Shown here: in pieces, positions 44,565 to 55,310 of the stretch
How positions within the stretch are numbered: position 1 is the stretch's first letter
Layout: each line of letters opens with the position of its first letter
Assembly: GCA_019022495.1 (NCBI GenBank)
Contig: JAFEKR010000024.1
Location: forward strand, 915,270 to 979,269
Direction of reading: 5' to 3'
DNA: 64,000 nucleotides
DNA from: Epichloe hybrida
Taxonomy: Eukaryota; Ascomycota; Sordariomycetes; Hypocreales; Clavicipitaceae
Notes under the pieces: model-generated
Databases searched by the model: none
Seen by the model: only the letters and a program-made list of their open reading frames with translations
What the model was told of the DNA's origin: nothing
Translations under genes and position numbers: made by a program

Positions 44565-45506
44565 ATGCCTCAGATCCAACAGCCCTCCAACCAAATCAAG
44601 CTGACAAACGTGTCGCTTGTGCGCCTGAAGAAGGGCAAAAAACGATTCGAAATCGCTTGCTACAAGAACAAGGTCATGGAATGGCGGTCTGGAATAGAGA
44701 CCGACCTGGACAACGTCCTCCAGATCCCAAACGTCTTTCTGAACGTCTCCAAGGGACAGACGGCGCCGCGGGAGGACCTCGAAAAGGCCTTTGGCAAGGG
44801 CAAGTCCACCGACGATATCGTCTTGGAGATTCTCAAAAAGGGAGAGCTGCAGGTGGGCGAGAAGGAACGAGCGGCACAATCGGAACGCGTGCACAACGAG
44901 GTCATCGGCATAGTGGCAAGCAAGCTGGTGGACCCGAGGACAAAGCGGGTATACACCATTGGCATGATCGAGAAGGCGCTCGACATGTTGAGCTCCCATG
45001 CTCATAACAATTCCGCGGAGAAAAGTGGTGGTGCAGGGAGCGGTGCGGCCACGCCGGCGACGGGCGACGATGGCGAAGCCAAGCCCACCAGGATCAAGGA
45101 ACACAACTGGACTGGCGTTGTCACGACGAAAAGTGCCAAGAGTCAGGCGTTGGAGGCCATGAAGGCTCTTATTGCGCATCAGCCTATCCCCGTGGCTAGA
45201 GCAAGAATGAGGTTACGGGTCTCATGTCCTACCAATGTGTTGAAGCAAGCTTTCAAGGCAGCTGGGAACAAGGGAGCGGCCAAGGAGGACCTTGGTGGAG
45301 AACAAAGGGCACCCGGGACCGTCAAGGACAAGATCTTGGGATACGTCGAGCAAGTAGAAACTCAAGATGTCGTCGGCTCGGAATGGGAAGTTGTTGGCTT
45401 CGTAGAGCCTGGTGCGTTCAAGGCCTTGTCGGATTTTATTGGGAACGAGACCAAGGGTCAGGGAAGGGTGGAGGTGCTGGACATGGCAGTTACTCACGAG
45501 GACTGA
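44565..45506 (+). CDS. SDO1: Ribosome maturation factor Sdo1/SBDS
   Basis: Intronless, 313 residues. The N-terminal FYSH domain (LTNVSLVRLKKGKKRFEIACYKNKVMEWRSG) is followed by the helical middle domain (HNEVIGIVASKLVDPRTKRVYTIGMIEKAL) and an RRM-like third domain (PIPVARARMRLRVSCPTN). Sdo1 works with the GTPase Efl1 to release Tif6/eIF6 from the late 60S subunit. Two inserts, one Gly/Ala/Ser-rich (about 148-180) and one with Ala/Gly/Lys (about 233-265), make it longer than the 250-residue yeast protein. The ATG at 44565 starts directly at the conserved N-terminus. Confidence 0.95.
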   Translation: MPQIQQPSNQIKLTNVSLVRLKKGKKRFEIACYKNKVMEWRSGIETDLDNVLQIPNVFLNVSKGQTAPREDLEKAFGKGKSTDDIVLEILKKGELQVGEKERAAQSERVHNEVIGIVASKLVDPRTKRVYTIGMIEKALDMLSSHAHNNSAEKSGGAGSGAATPATGDDGEAKPTRIKEHNWTGVVTTKSAKSQALEAMKALIAHQPIPVARARMRLRVSCPTNVLKQAFKAAGNKGAAKEDLGGEQRAPGTVKDKILGYVEQVETQDVVGSEWEVVGFVEPGAFKALSDFIGNETKGQGRVEVLDMAVTHED

Positions 45507-45990
45507 ATGAATGCAATACCAAGGATTTACAGACATGCCAAAATTAGAAGCTGATATGATATATCCATCCCTCTGTTTAAGCTGCAGTTTCGGCTATTTT
45601 GCACCTCCACTGCCATTACATCAGATTCGACAACAAGTTGGCGGTCTAGCAAGACAAAGTGGTTTGAACACTGCGGACAGCAATAGTCACAGCAAGCGTA
45701 CATTAATTGTGTTCATGGCCTTCGCCAATGTCACTTCTCCAGGCTCCACGACTACGAAGGCACGGCAGAGAAAGTAGATCAAAGACGGTTTTGTTTGAAT
45801 GCTTTTTCATTCGTCACTCCGGATCCAGAGTACAGCTAGGCCTAGCTGCATGTTCCTCGAGACAAAAACCCCCGTTCAAAGTTTTTATTTTTGAGAAAAT
45901 GTGCGCACAAAGATGGAATAAACCCGATCCGACACGCCTTCCCCAACCCTCCTCCCTATATGCCATTTGCAGTAGTAATCATCAACTTGT
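45507..45990. other. Convergent intergenic region
   Basis: Between the ends of Sdo1 and S18. Contains the short palindrome AGCTAGGCCTAGCT at about 45834-45847. No gene seen. Confidence 0.55.
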
Positions 45991-46766
45991 TTAACCACCC
46001 TTCTTCTTGGAGACACCGACAGTTCGGCCACGGCGACCAGTGGTCTTGGTGTGCTGACCGCGGACACGGAGACCCCAGTAGTGACGGAGACCACGGTGAG
46101 CGCGGATCTTCTTCAAGCGCTCCAAGTCATCACGGAGCTTGGAGTCGACACCGTTGGCCAAGACCTGGGAGTCCTTGCCGTCGACAATATCGCGCTGTCT
46201 GTTGAGGAACCAGGTGGGTATCTTGTACTGAGTAGGGTTCTGGATGATGGTGACGATTCGCTCTAGCTCTTCCGATGTGAGCTCACCGGCGCTGCGAAAG
46301 AGAAATGCATTAGTTTTTTTTTTGTTTTCCTTTGCCGATTCCGCCATGGTGTTCTCAGGAGAACTTCAGATGCTCTGCCATTTCATAGGTCATGCTTTTG
46401 CGAGAGACAGGGGGGGTGGCCATTTTCGTACCGCTTGTTCAGGTCGACATCAGCCTTCTTGCAGACCAAGTTGGAGTATCGGCGACCGACACCCTTGATC
46501 TTAGTCAAGGCGTACATGACCTTTTGCTTGCCGTCAACATTGGTGTTCAGAAGACGCAAGATCTATTGCCTTGATGTTAGTCCCAGAAATCCGTTGAAAA
46601 CCATGATTGCAAGGGGAAATAGTGTTCGAATCGCCGGCGACTTGTCGGGAGTTCACAGCCAAGCTGGCCGGAACGGTTGTGTAAATCGAGAACGTCGCCG
46701 ATCGATGGCAAAGCAGGCGTTACTTACGAACTGGAAGTTCGTCTTCTCTCCCGAAACGAGCGACAT
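45991..46766 (-). CDS. RPS18: 40S ribosomal protein S18 (uS13)
   Basis: Three exons on the minus strand: 46766-46728, 46562-46432 and 46291-45991; introns of 165 and 140 bp; 156 residues, the standard length. The start [21 protein letters not shown], the block [24 protein letters not shown], and the end [25 protein letters not shown] are diagnostic. It sits in the head of the small ribosomal subunit. The first exon is only 13 codons, a common layout for fungal ribosomal protein genes. Confidence 0.97.
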
Positions 46767-47516
46767 GATGGGCAACTGTACCGGTCGTTGCCGTGTGCTC
46801 GAATATGGGTCGATGGACTCAGGTTGAAGTGAAGATGGCGGAGGTTTGGTCTACGCTCGCTTAACGTGGTGGAAATTTCGACCCTGTGGGTGGGGGCACG
46901 AGTAGGGCAAACTGCTGGTGCGCACACCAAATTATCGATAGTCACGTGAGCCAGCAAACGACTTCTAATTATCAGGCTTGAACGTTTTTCCTTTTCCGAA
47001 GAGCCCCCGCCCTCCTCCGTAACCCACTTGGTTCCCACGGCAAATCTTCAATCTTGCTCCAGTCCTCCGAGGTACTTCGTACAGAATGAGCAACTCGTAT
47101 TCGCGTATACACCCGATCACATTGAACCCAGAGCGCAAGTGGCTGCATACTCTGGGTTTTGAATAATTCTCGGGACTTTGGACCAGGCCCAGCCATGAAA
47201 CTCACATTTGGCACGTTTGGTCCGTACATGGTAGGTTCTTTGTTAATCACGAAGTTTGTTCTGCATAGTCGTCTTCTGCCATTGCTCGATCAGTCGTCTT
47301 CAAAACTGATCTTGAGCCGGATGCCCACACATTGGTGTGGGAGTGCAAGACAAGATAAAACTCCCGACAACGCTTTTTGAGTACGAAACCTTTAGTGACT
47401 TCACCAAGTGGAGGCTTTCGTAATTTATCAGTTGTCACATCATTCATCAATTCCCAGTATTTGTTATCAGCGTGAGCAGTCAATATGACAACACGCCCAG
47501 GGGCTGCCCTGCTTAG
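46767..47516. other. Intergenic region upstream of S18
   Basis: Contains the S18 promoter and the 3' flank of the F-box-like gene. No gene or repeat recognised. Confidence 0.5.
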
Positions 47517-48707
47517 CTACGAAAGAGTTTTATCATTTGCCGTTGAAACTGTCTCAACTCCATCCCAAGACATAGTGAAGCTCCTTTCATCTTCCCCGAA
47601 CACTGATAAAAATGCGTGACCCTTTCTACTATGTTGACCCTATATCAGAGGCTATTGCCTGTCAGCGTCCAAAACACCCAAGTCGGCGGTTCAAGCAATA
47701 CTCACGTCCGGTGGTAAGGTAAGTTTACGCGTCAACATTTCCCATAGACACGCCCTGTCCATCTCCACGCTATGCGAGTTGCTCTTCGGCTGGATATGAA
47801 AGACGTGGACGTCTTGAAGACCGCGAATTTCTAATAACTCGTCCATACCCAAAACGTCTGACAAGCGTATGTTCCGATAGGCAATCGGGAAATACGTTCT
47901 CATTATTTCTGCCCGCTCGTTCAGATGCATCAACGTCGATTTGGATAGATTGATTGACAGAGACTCAAGTTTCGGGCACTTGGGTATCGCTTTGAATGCT
48001 TCGGCCGACTGGGGGCCGCACCAGTGAACTACAATGTGGCGGACGTGATGCCTGAGGTGCGGGTTGTCATTGAGATGCACAAGCAACTCGCAAGCGCACC
48101 TAAATCGGAACTTCTTCTTCCGGAAGAATATTCGATAGAACTCCTCGCCCAGTGCCTGGCCTAGCAAATTCGGCAGCGTCTTCATCTGTGATGTTTGGAA
48201 GACGTGATCTCTATCGTACTTGGGACATCTGCAAGCAGCTGTCTTGATCGCTGGTACCACGGTCTGCGTACGAAAGGTATTGTCGATCATCAAGTCCAGT
48301 GTCCGTTCTCTAATCTCGATTGGCAGCTTCATGAAGGGAAACCCTTCCTCTGTGGGTGTTTGCCTATCTGTGCTTGTCTGTAAGCGAGTGCCAAAGCTTG
48401 CTGCGATGGCTAGGAGGTTCTTGCCTGCAATGTCCAGGATTTCTGTACACATTTCTATGATGTCAACGCATGTTTTGACCTCTGAAGGGTCTTTCTTGAG
48501 GATGTTTGCGCATTTTGTAATGGTGTTTGCAACCGCCGCTCTACGTCGAGGGCTCAAACGAACCAGTCTTCCCAGCTCTGAAACATCCACGCTGCCAGAG
48601 TGGTAACTGTCCAGACCTTGGAGCAAAATTTGTATGTTTCTGGAGACTCCGTACCGCGTTGGTATGGCCTTTGATTTCAAGACGAAGAACGACTTGCTGG
48701 TAGACAT
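47517..48707 (-). CDS. Hypothetical protein with F-box/2EXR-like segment
   Basis: Two exons on the minus strand, 48707-47706 and 47639-47517, joined over a 66 bp intron (GTGAGT...ATATAG); 374 residues. I took the first ATG in frame (MSTSKSFFVLKSKA). The frame is open to about 48893 without another ATG, so a 5' exon with a further start is possible. Near residue 127, LPIEIRERTLDLMIDNTF is like the first helices of fungal F-box or 2EXR domains. The rest shows helices and a CPKLESLSINLSKS stretch like a leucine-rich repeat strand. This suggests an F-box-type orphan adaptor; function unknown. Without the intron the protein would end VSIA. Confidence 0.65.
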
Positions 48708-49866
48708 TGTTGGTGATTTGAAGAGTGCCGACTGTTTGGAAGGGCTTCCCGAATCGTGTCTTTGCAAGAAGCATAGAGCTTCGTCGAGCAAGGGACGGCC
48801 TGCTCGATTGACATTGTTACCGTCCACGTGGATGGATCCATGTGTTGACACCTGCTCTTTCGAAATGGTAGGAGCAGTGAATGGTGCCAGCCGCTACAGG
48901 TGGCAAGGCTCGAGTTCGCACCCGTGAATTGTAAGCCACGCCCGTCGCTCCTTCTTCCTCTGTGAAGAATTGACAAACTGACATCTGGCCGACGTTGCCG
49001 ACGTCGCCAGGTTTTTTTCACCACATGCACGCTCACTCACACATACCTACCTACCTATCTAGGCATTCTCACTCACTGCTCGTCATCAGTCGGCCACTTT
49101 ATGTCTGTCACAGACACACAGAGCAAGCGAGAAATTCTCACGAATACATGGTCAATAATGATGTTATCTAATCGTCGATGCAGTGTTGGTGAACTCTCGC
49201 GAGTGCGCGAAACGCAGAAAGCAGTGACAAGATTGTATTTGAACCTCAATTGACGCCAAGGCAAGTCATCCATCCACGACTGCCAGTCCCGTGATCCTTG
49301 AATGCTGATGCCCGGCGGGTGTTGATTCCGAATGCTCTATTTTTATATATATCCATGGTCCTGATATTGCTTCATGATAGATCGTGAATTAAAGTGAATG
49401 CATGAAGAAGTCGAGTTGAATGGATGTTGAGTAGAAGCCTCTGATCCGTACTACTACCATCCATGGTCCGCGAAGACCGTGCTCTGCTTCTTTACTACAT
49501 GCCAGACGAAAGAGAAGAGAAGTAGAAAAAAAATAAAGGCCGAAGAAGGTCGTGCGCGTCCAAGGACAGCAACCAACGCGCGTCGTGTCTTGGCAGCTTC
49601 ACGGGTGTGCCACTGTAGGGTAGCCTTGGGCGCTGATGACCCGCAGTTGATCACGTCAAACCAGCTGGCTGGTTGGATGGATGGCTGGAGGCTGCATTTG
49701 GTGGGTGGCCGGCTCGGGTGGCCGGCTCGGGTGGAAGTGAGAGCCGGCTCAGTGGCTTTTTCGTGGCGGACGCGGCGCGCCTGCGTACATGTGGTGCCTG
49801 TCTCAGGCTGTCTTTGTCTGTCAGACATGTCACCTGTGGCGTGGCTGCTGCTGCTGCTGCTGCTGC
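48708..49866. other. Intergenic region
   Basis: May hold a 5' exon of the F-box-like gene at its left end. ACCTACCTACCTATCTAGG repeat at about 49044-49063; the right end is the 3' flank of the hypothetical gene. No gene seen. Confidence 0.5.
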
Positions 49867-50340
49867 TCAGTCTCGGTCCGAGTCGAGGTTCGGCGAGTCC
49901 GTCAGCGAAGTGCTCAAGCCGGCTCTGTCCACCCTGTCCATCTCCAGGCTGGGCGCCCGCGTGCAACACGGGCTTACGCCGACGAAGCTGAGGGATTCGA
50001 CCTGGTCTGGGTCGCTGGCCCCGAAAGTCATGGTGAAATGGCTGAGCATCTCTTGGTGTTTGAGGTTTTGCAGAGTGAGCGGTCGTTGGCTGGGTTGGAC
50101 CTTTTTGCTCTTCCTGTTCTTCTTGGATTCCCCTTCCGACCCGTTCTTTGAACGACGGCCCCAGGTAAATGTTCTCGCGAGTCTGCCGCTGCTCGCCGTC
50201 GACTTGTGTAATGAAGACGTCTCGCTTGTGGTGGTTGTGGTGGTTGTGGTGGCCGTGGTGGTGTTGCTCCCCGTCTGAGAGATGGTGTCTGAGCTGTCAG
50301 ACTTGCGCAGCGCGCGTCGGAACCGGTCTCGAATAGTCAT
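49867..50340 (-). CDS. Small conserved-looking hypothetical protein
   Basis: Intronless, 157 residues. Starts MTIRDRFRRALRKSDSSDTI, a basic amphipathic helix, then a run of threonines from a CCACCACGG type repeat, then the basic TFTWGRRSKNG and a segment QNLKHQEMLSHFTMTFGAS ending FVGVSPCCTRAPSLEM. Hydrophilic with no signal peptide or membrane span. The mix of structured blocks with low-complexity links is that of a real small fungal protein, not a shadow frame. No family or function can be named. Confidence 0.65.
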   Translation of the reverse strand: MTIRDRFRRALRKSDSSDTISQTGSNTTTATTTTTTTTSETSSLHKSTASSGRLARTFTWGRRSKNGSEGESKKNRKSKKVQPSQRPLTLQNLKHQEMLSHFTMTFGASDPDQVESLSFVGVSPCCTRAPSLEMDRVDRAGLSTSLTDSPNLDSDRD

Positions 50341-50849
50341 TGTGGAGCGGTAGTGAAGGTTTCTGTGTACAATTTGTACGCGGCCAAGACGGGATGGGAA
50401 AGATGGGCGTTTGTTTCGTTGTTGTCGGTGCTGTCGTCGGTGTTGTTGTCGATGTTGTTGTCGATGTTGTCTCGCGTTGAGATATGGCGCACTTTGGGGG
50501 GGTGGTGGGTGGGCAGGTCTACGACATTTTAAAGGGAATCTGAAAAAGTGTATCTACATGGGAAATCTGCAAGCCTGCTTTTGGCAAAGCCGGGAAACAC
50601 GACGCCGGCTTGGGGGGCGCCCGCAGGAAACCCTCGTCGCAAATGCACGACAAGGGCGTAAGCCGTGATACGGAGTGGTGACGTTGCGCCTTTTCGGCCC
50701 ATTTTCATCCTGGTCGCGGAGAAGGATGTGGGGTGCGGAGGGCTGCAGTGGAGGCAGTGGAGGCAGCAGGGGCTTTTTTTTCGCTTTTTCGCTTCTTCGC
50801 TCTTTCGCTTTTTTCGCTTGACAAAAGCTTGGAGTGCATGCTGGGGACG

Positions 50850-50974
50850 TCTGGGCAGGCATCTGGGCAGGCATCTGGGCGTCTCAGGGCGTCTCGGCGT
50901 CTGGGCATCTGGGCATCTGGGCATCTGGGCATCTGGGCATCTGGGCATCTGGGCATCTGGGCATCTGTGGGGCA
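50850..50974 (+). repeat. Minisatellite, 10-base unit TCTGGGCATC
   Basis: Nine near-perfect copies in tandem at about 50897-50974, preceded by diverged units with GTCTCGGCG and AGGCATCTGGG. Confidence 0.9.
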
Positions 50975-51619
50975 AGTGGATCATCTCTGGACGCTGACAG
51001 CCAGCTGAAAGGCCGAGTCGAGTCGACAGGGAACATGGCCGTTTGCAGTGGAGCAGCCCGGCGCTCTTGCACGTTCCAGGTCTGGTCTGGACTCTACTTA
51101 TTAGGGCGGCCGACCAAGCCTGCATTGTGTACACACATGTACACACATGGACACGCATGGACGCACATGGACACACATACACGTGGTGTGTGGGCGTAGA
51201 TGCATGTACTCCGTCGGCCAGCGGCAAACGGAAAGAACAAAAGGACCGTCCATGCACGCACCCAGCATTGCAAATGCGCGCGAAATGCGCGCGAAATCGG
51301 GCGCTAGTACGGACGTGGAGGACCGGAGAGCTTCGATTTTTTCAGCAAGCGCAGCACTCGTGCGCTTTTGAGTTGATGAGGTCAAGTCTCACGCTAATAA
51401 TTCTGTGTAAAAGTTCAGCCACTGGTTTGAAAATTCCACCGCCATGTTTTGATGATCAGCCAAGGCAAGGCAAAGCAGAGGGGAAAATAGTTTCACCGCA
51501 TCTGTTGAATTACTTGTCCTGGTCCTGCGCATTGAGCCGAGTCAATCGGGAGGGACGGAATGTCGGAGGGACGGAGTATCGGAGTGTCGGACGCCGCCCC
51601 CCAGACGCCGCGCGCAGGT

Positions 51620-51669
51620 GATGGATGCGGATGCGGATGCGGATGCGGATGATGATGATGATGATGATG
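51620..51669 (+). repeat. GATGCG/GAT tandem repeat
   Basis: Four to five GATGCG units pass into seven GAT units. Confidence 0.85.
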
Positions 51670-52003
51670 CACCCCCAGACAGACCGCTCGGGACGGCACA
51701 AGTCGGCCCAGTCAACACTAACGGTGTTTGGATTAGTTGCTGCTCGACTCGCTGGCAGGGACAGTCTGACACCCACAACGTAGCAGCTGGGAAAGGAAAA
51801 GGGACTCGTGGCTGCGTCTCGACGTCATCAGGTCCAATTCGTTCATGCGGAGAAACCCGGCCTTTTCTTCCGCACGGGACTTGTCGTTGGCAGTTGACAG
51901 TTGACACTTGATTTTTCACTGACGCAGGCACGTATTCCCATACACGAGGTGTTCAATCCATTGGCGCACTGACGCATTGGCGCATTGCCGTCATGACGGT
52001 CAT

Positions 52004-52005
52004 GT

Positions 52006-52039
<34 letters not shown>

Positions 52040-52040
52040 G
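52004..52040 (+). repeat. (GGGCAT)n tandem repeat
   Basis: Six perfect ATGGGC units in a row, about 440 bp before the transporter start. Confidence 0.9.
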
Positions 52041-52475
52041 CTGATGCCTGGTCATGCCAGGTTCGCGGCCTTGTCGGTAATTATTACATAATGTAGTACA
52101 ATATACATGTACATGCACGCGTACATGCACATAGGGTGGTCCCCCATTTGTGCAGGACATGTGCGCCATCCCATTGGCCCAAATCAGCTTCGCCGGTCCG
52201 CTTCGACTTCGTGGCCTCGTGCCACGAATGAGCTGCGAGTTCCTCAGAAAGTTGACTTGCGCTCAGCGCTGAGCCGTCCGTCGACTCGGACCTCTCTGGC
52301 TAGCATCGTGGCTAGCAATCAACCCGCGATCCCCGACCAGCTTCTCAATCTCGGAGCTCAGAGCCGCATGTGCACGGCCGATCATCAGCACCGACGCGGC
52401 CCGCCGAAAACGTCGTCGGCACGACGGATGGCTCGTCCACCGGCGAGAGTCTACGCCCAAGATTCACCACCCAGC

Positions 52476-54311
52476 ATGGCAAGCCAAATCCGTACAGATG
52501 GGCTCGCGGCCGAGGCGGATGAAGACTCACACCTGCTAAGTGTTGATGGACCAGGCAACAGCGCAGAGTTCGCCGGCAGAAACCACCCGGGGCGGCCAGA
52601 GCATGTCGACCCAAGTCAGGAAACAAAGGGTCTTTGGTACATGGTCATGCTCACCATTGGCCTTGCCGGGCTGCAGATCGCCTGGTCCGTCGAGCTGTCC
52701 AACGGGTCGCCGTACCTGCTGTCTCTCGGCCTGAGCAAGTCACTCATGGCCCTGGTCTGGATAGCCGGCCCCTTGACCGGCACTCTAGTCGTGCCGTATG
52801 TCGGCGTCGTGAGCGACAACTGCCGCTCCAGCTGGGGCAAGCGCCGCCCCTTCATGGTCGGCGGCGCCGCGGCAACAGTCACCGGCCTCCTGTTCCTGGG
52901 CTGGACCAGAGAGATCGTGGGCGGAGTCCTGGCCATCTTCGGGGCCGACCCTGAATCCAGGGGGGTCGGGACTGTCATTATCGTGGCTGCCGTCGTTGGC
53001 ATATACGTCCTCGACATTGCCATCAACACCGTCCAAGCAGCTGTCCGCGCCTTCATCGTGGACTGCGCGCCCGCGCACCAGCAAGAGGAGGCTAATTCCA
53101 TGGCGAGCCGTGTCACTGGCTTTGGAAACATCATGGGATATCTCGCCGGCTACGTCAATCTCCCCACGTACCTGTGGTTCCTGGGAGACAACCAGTTCAA
53201 GATTCTGTGCGCCCTTGCAAGCATCGGCCTCACAGTGACCGTCGCCCTGAGCGCAGCCTTCATACAGGAGAGAAACCCTCTGCTGGATGGGTCCCCCGTC
53301 AAGAAGACGCCGAGCATCCTCTCCTTCTTCTTCCGCATCTTCAGATCGATCAAGCGATTGCCCCCTCAGACCATGCGCGTATGCCAGGTACAGTTTTGCG
53401 CCTGGGTCGGCTTCTTCCCCCTCTTGTTCTACACATCCTCGTACATCGGAGAGATTTACGTCCAGCCGTACCTGGAAAAGAAGCCCGACATGACGCCCGA
53501 AGAGCTCGGCGCCTTGTACGAGAAGGCCACCCGCATCGGCACATTTGCCCTCCTGGTCAATGCCATCGTCAGCCTCTTGACGAACGTCTTTCTGCCATTC
53601 TTCATTGCCCCCACGTTCGATGGCCGACCAGCCTCTGTTAATGAAGGCGGCGGCGGCGGTGGGGCGTCCGGCCCGAAGTCCACCGGGCTTGCCCGGAAGA
53701 ACTCATACCTACATCGTCTGAGGATACCGGGCTTCACACTGAGAAAAGCATGGCTCGGGTCCTTGCTCTTGTTTGCCGGATCCATGTTCTGCACAGTGCT
53801 CGTGCGGTCCGTAGCCGCCGCGACCGTCTTGATAGGACTCGCCGGCGTGACCTGGGCCATGACACTCTGGGCCCCATGGGCCGTCATCAGTGCGGAAATC
53901 AGCCGACGAGATGTCCTTGCTCGGGCAAAGAAATTGCAGGAAATGGCGGCGCCGCCAGCAGACAATGACCCACAGGCGTCCTCATCACGCGGCCACTCTC
54001 GGGACTCAGGCGTCGAGACAAGTCAAGCCGAGGAAACTGACCAAGCCGGTGTCATTCTGGGTATTCACAACATGGCCATCGCAGTTCCCCAGATGGTTGC
54101 TACCTTGGGGTCGAGTTTGGTCTTCAGGCTGGTCCAGAAACCACGAGGCACGCCCGGCGATCATAGCTTCGCCATCGTCATGGCTATCGGCGGCGTATTC
54201 GTCTTGGCATCGTGCATTTTCGCCTTCAAAATCAAGGATGACGGCCATGTCGCCGAGGAGCAAGGGCATGATCAAGAGCAGGGGCGCGCACTGCTCTCTG
54301 GTCGTGACTGA
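52476..54311 (+). CDS. Sucrose/alpha-glucoside-type transporter (GPH:cation symporter, MFS)
   Basis: Intronless, 611 residues from the ATG at 52476 (MASQIRTDG). The frame is open further upstream, but those residues lack conservation-like features. Twelve membrane spans can be traced, beginning WYMVMLTIGLAGLQIAWSVEL. The SUT signature between spans 2 and 3 reads SDNCRSSWGKRRPF. This layout is that of plant SUC/SUT carriers and fission yeast Sut1, which take up sucrose or maltose with protons. A Gly-rich loop and a second loop with RGHSRDSGVETSQ are likely cytoplasmic. The exact sugar is not known. Confidence 0.85.
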   Translation: MASQIRTDGLAAEADEDSHLLSVDGPGNSAEFAGRNHPGRPEHVDPSQETKGLWYMVMLTIGLAGLQIAWSVELSNGSPYLLSLGLSKSLMALVWIAGPLTGTLVVPYVGVVSDNCRSSWGKRRPFMVGGAAATVTGLLFLGWTREIVGGVLAIFGADPESRGVGTVIIVAAVVGIYVLDIAINTVQAAVRAFIVDCAPAHQQEEANSMASRVTGFGNIMGYLAGYVNLPTYLWFLGDNQFKILCALASIGLTVTVALSAAFIQERNPLLDGSPVKKTPSILSFFFRIFRSIKRLPPQTMRVCQVQFCAWVGFFPLLFYTSSYIGEIYVQPYLEKKPDMTPEELGALYEKATRIGTFALLVNAIVSLLTNVFLPFFIAPTFDGRPASVNEGGGGGGASGPKSTGLARKNSYLHRLRIPGFTLRKAWLGSLLLFAGSMFCTVLVRSVAAATVLIGLAGVTWAMTLWAPWAVISAEISRRDVLARAKKLQEMAAPPADNDPQASSSRGHSRDSGVETSQAEETDQAGVILGIHNMAIAVPQMVATLGSSLVFRLVQKPRGTPGDHSFAIVMAIGGVFVLASCIFAFKIKDDGHVAEEQGHDQEQGRALLSGRD

Positions 54312-54668
54312 AGCGGCCATGGACTTGATCATATATGACGGCAACGCAATTCTTTTTTTTTTTTTCCTCCATACGTCATTGGACTACTATACACATGAGA
54401 GAGTCTGGGGAACGGCGCATCATAGGACTGGCATCTGCGATGTAGTTATTTGTGACTCAGGGAATGCTGGTAATACATTCTACTCCTCACGCGATCAAAA
54501 AAAAAAAAAAAAAAAAAAAAAAACAACAACAAAAACCACCCAAAGCTAAAGCAACGAGCGACGCAATTTCTTTCCAAAGAGGGCCACCAATCCGCCTCGG
54601 TCACCAAACTCCGTTTCCCACGAGACCAGACCCCGTCCCGTCCCGTCACCTCACAAAACCAAAAACCC
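54312..54668. other. Convergent intergenic region
   Basis: Contains an uninterrupted A tract of about 25 bases at 54498-54523 and a T13 run near 54352-54365. No gene. Confidence 0.6.
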
Positions 54669-54953
54669 TCACTTCCCATCGTGGCACGGCCCGAGCGGAA
54701 CCCTCGTCTCTGCCGGGATAACCCCCTTTGACCAATCATATGCCGTCACGCCACCCCAGAAGTAGCACCACTTGGACCCGTGCTCGTCGCAATATGTATA
54801 ATCGCACGAGGGCGGCTCGGCCTCAGTCGTGGTCAAGACGGGAGCGGTGCTCGTCGTCGGGGGAAGCTCACGCGTAGGCACCCGACAGCCGTTGTTCACC
54901 ATTGCTGCGAGGACGGTCGGCACAGACAGGATGATGGCCTTGAGAGACGCCAT
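54669..54953 (-). CDS. Small secreted cysteine-containing protein
   Basis: 94 residues, one exon. The start MASLKAIILSVPTVLAAMVNNG is a signal peptide. The mature part is about 72 residues with five cysteines, including CDYTYC and WCYFWGG, a Thr/Pro/Ala linker in front, and the end GPCHDG. Size, secretion signal and cysteines fit the broad class of fungal small secreted proteins, some of which act as effectors. No family recognised; function unknown. Confidence 0.6.
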   Translation of the reverse strand: MASLKAIILSVPTVLAAMVNNGCRVPTRELPPTTSTAPVLTTTEAEPPSCDYTYCDEHGSKWCYFWGGVTAYDWSKGVIPAETRVPLGPCHDGK

Positions 54954-55310
54954 TCTTGGGACTTTTGCACTGGAGTATCGATGATGGGGCTATTGATACG
55001 AAAGATTATATCATCTGAAGTAGGGAAGTGCCGAAAGAGCAATGTGGGTAATGAGCAGAAAATGAGTCTTCCACATGGGGCGTGAAATGAAGCGGAAGCA
55101 AAGGGACGGAAATCTCCCTCTTGCCGTATCTGCCGTCCGTTACCTTGAACAAGCAAGAGCAGCCTATCATCCCAACACACGACAAGACCAATTTGGAGCA
55201 TCGCGTTATTCATCACGCAGCTAGTCCAACGGCCGAAAAAAAAAAAAAAAAACCACAGCAACAAATCCAGAAAGAAGGGAAAAAAAAACGCACCACGAGC
55301 CCCCCATCAC
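54954..55310. other. Intergenic region upstream of the small secreted protein
   Basis: A17 tract at about 55236-55252 and an A8 run at 55281-55288. No gene. Confidence 0.55.

Larger units (their letters stand above)
50341..52475. other. Repeat-rich intergenic region
   Basis: 2.1 kb between divergent genes, with several tandem repeats listed separately plus TGTTGTCGATG units at about 50440-50470 and ACACATG units at 51127-51182. Frames through the repeats give Pro/Cys/Asp-rich products and are not genes. Confidence 0.6.

Noticed and set aside
50665..51072. Long frames with DAQMPRCP or GIWASGHL repeats
   Set aside because: They translate the 10-base minisatellite; open frames arise in several phases because the unit lacks stops.
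52107..52475. N-terminal extension of the transporter from 52107
   Set aside because: No membrane span or conserved block; basic low-complexity sequence. The ATG at 52476 is the better start.
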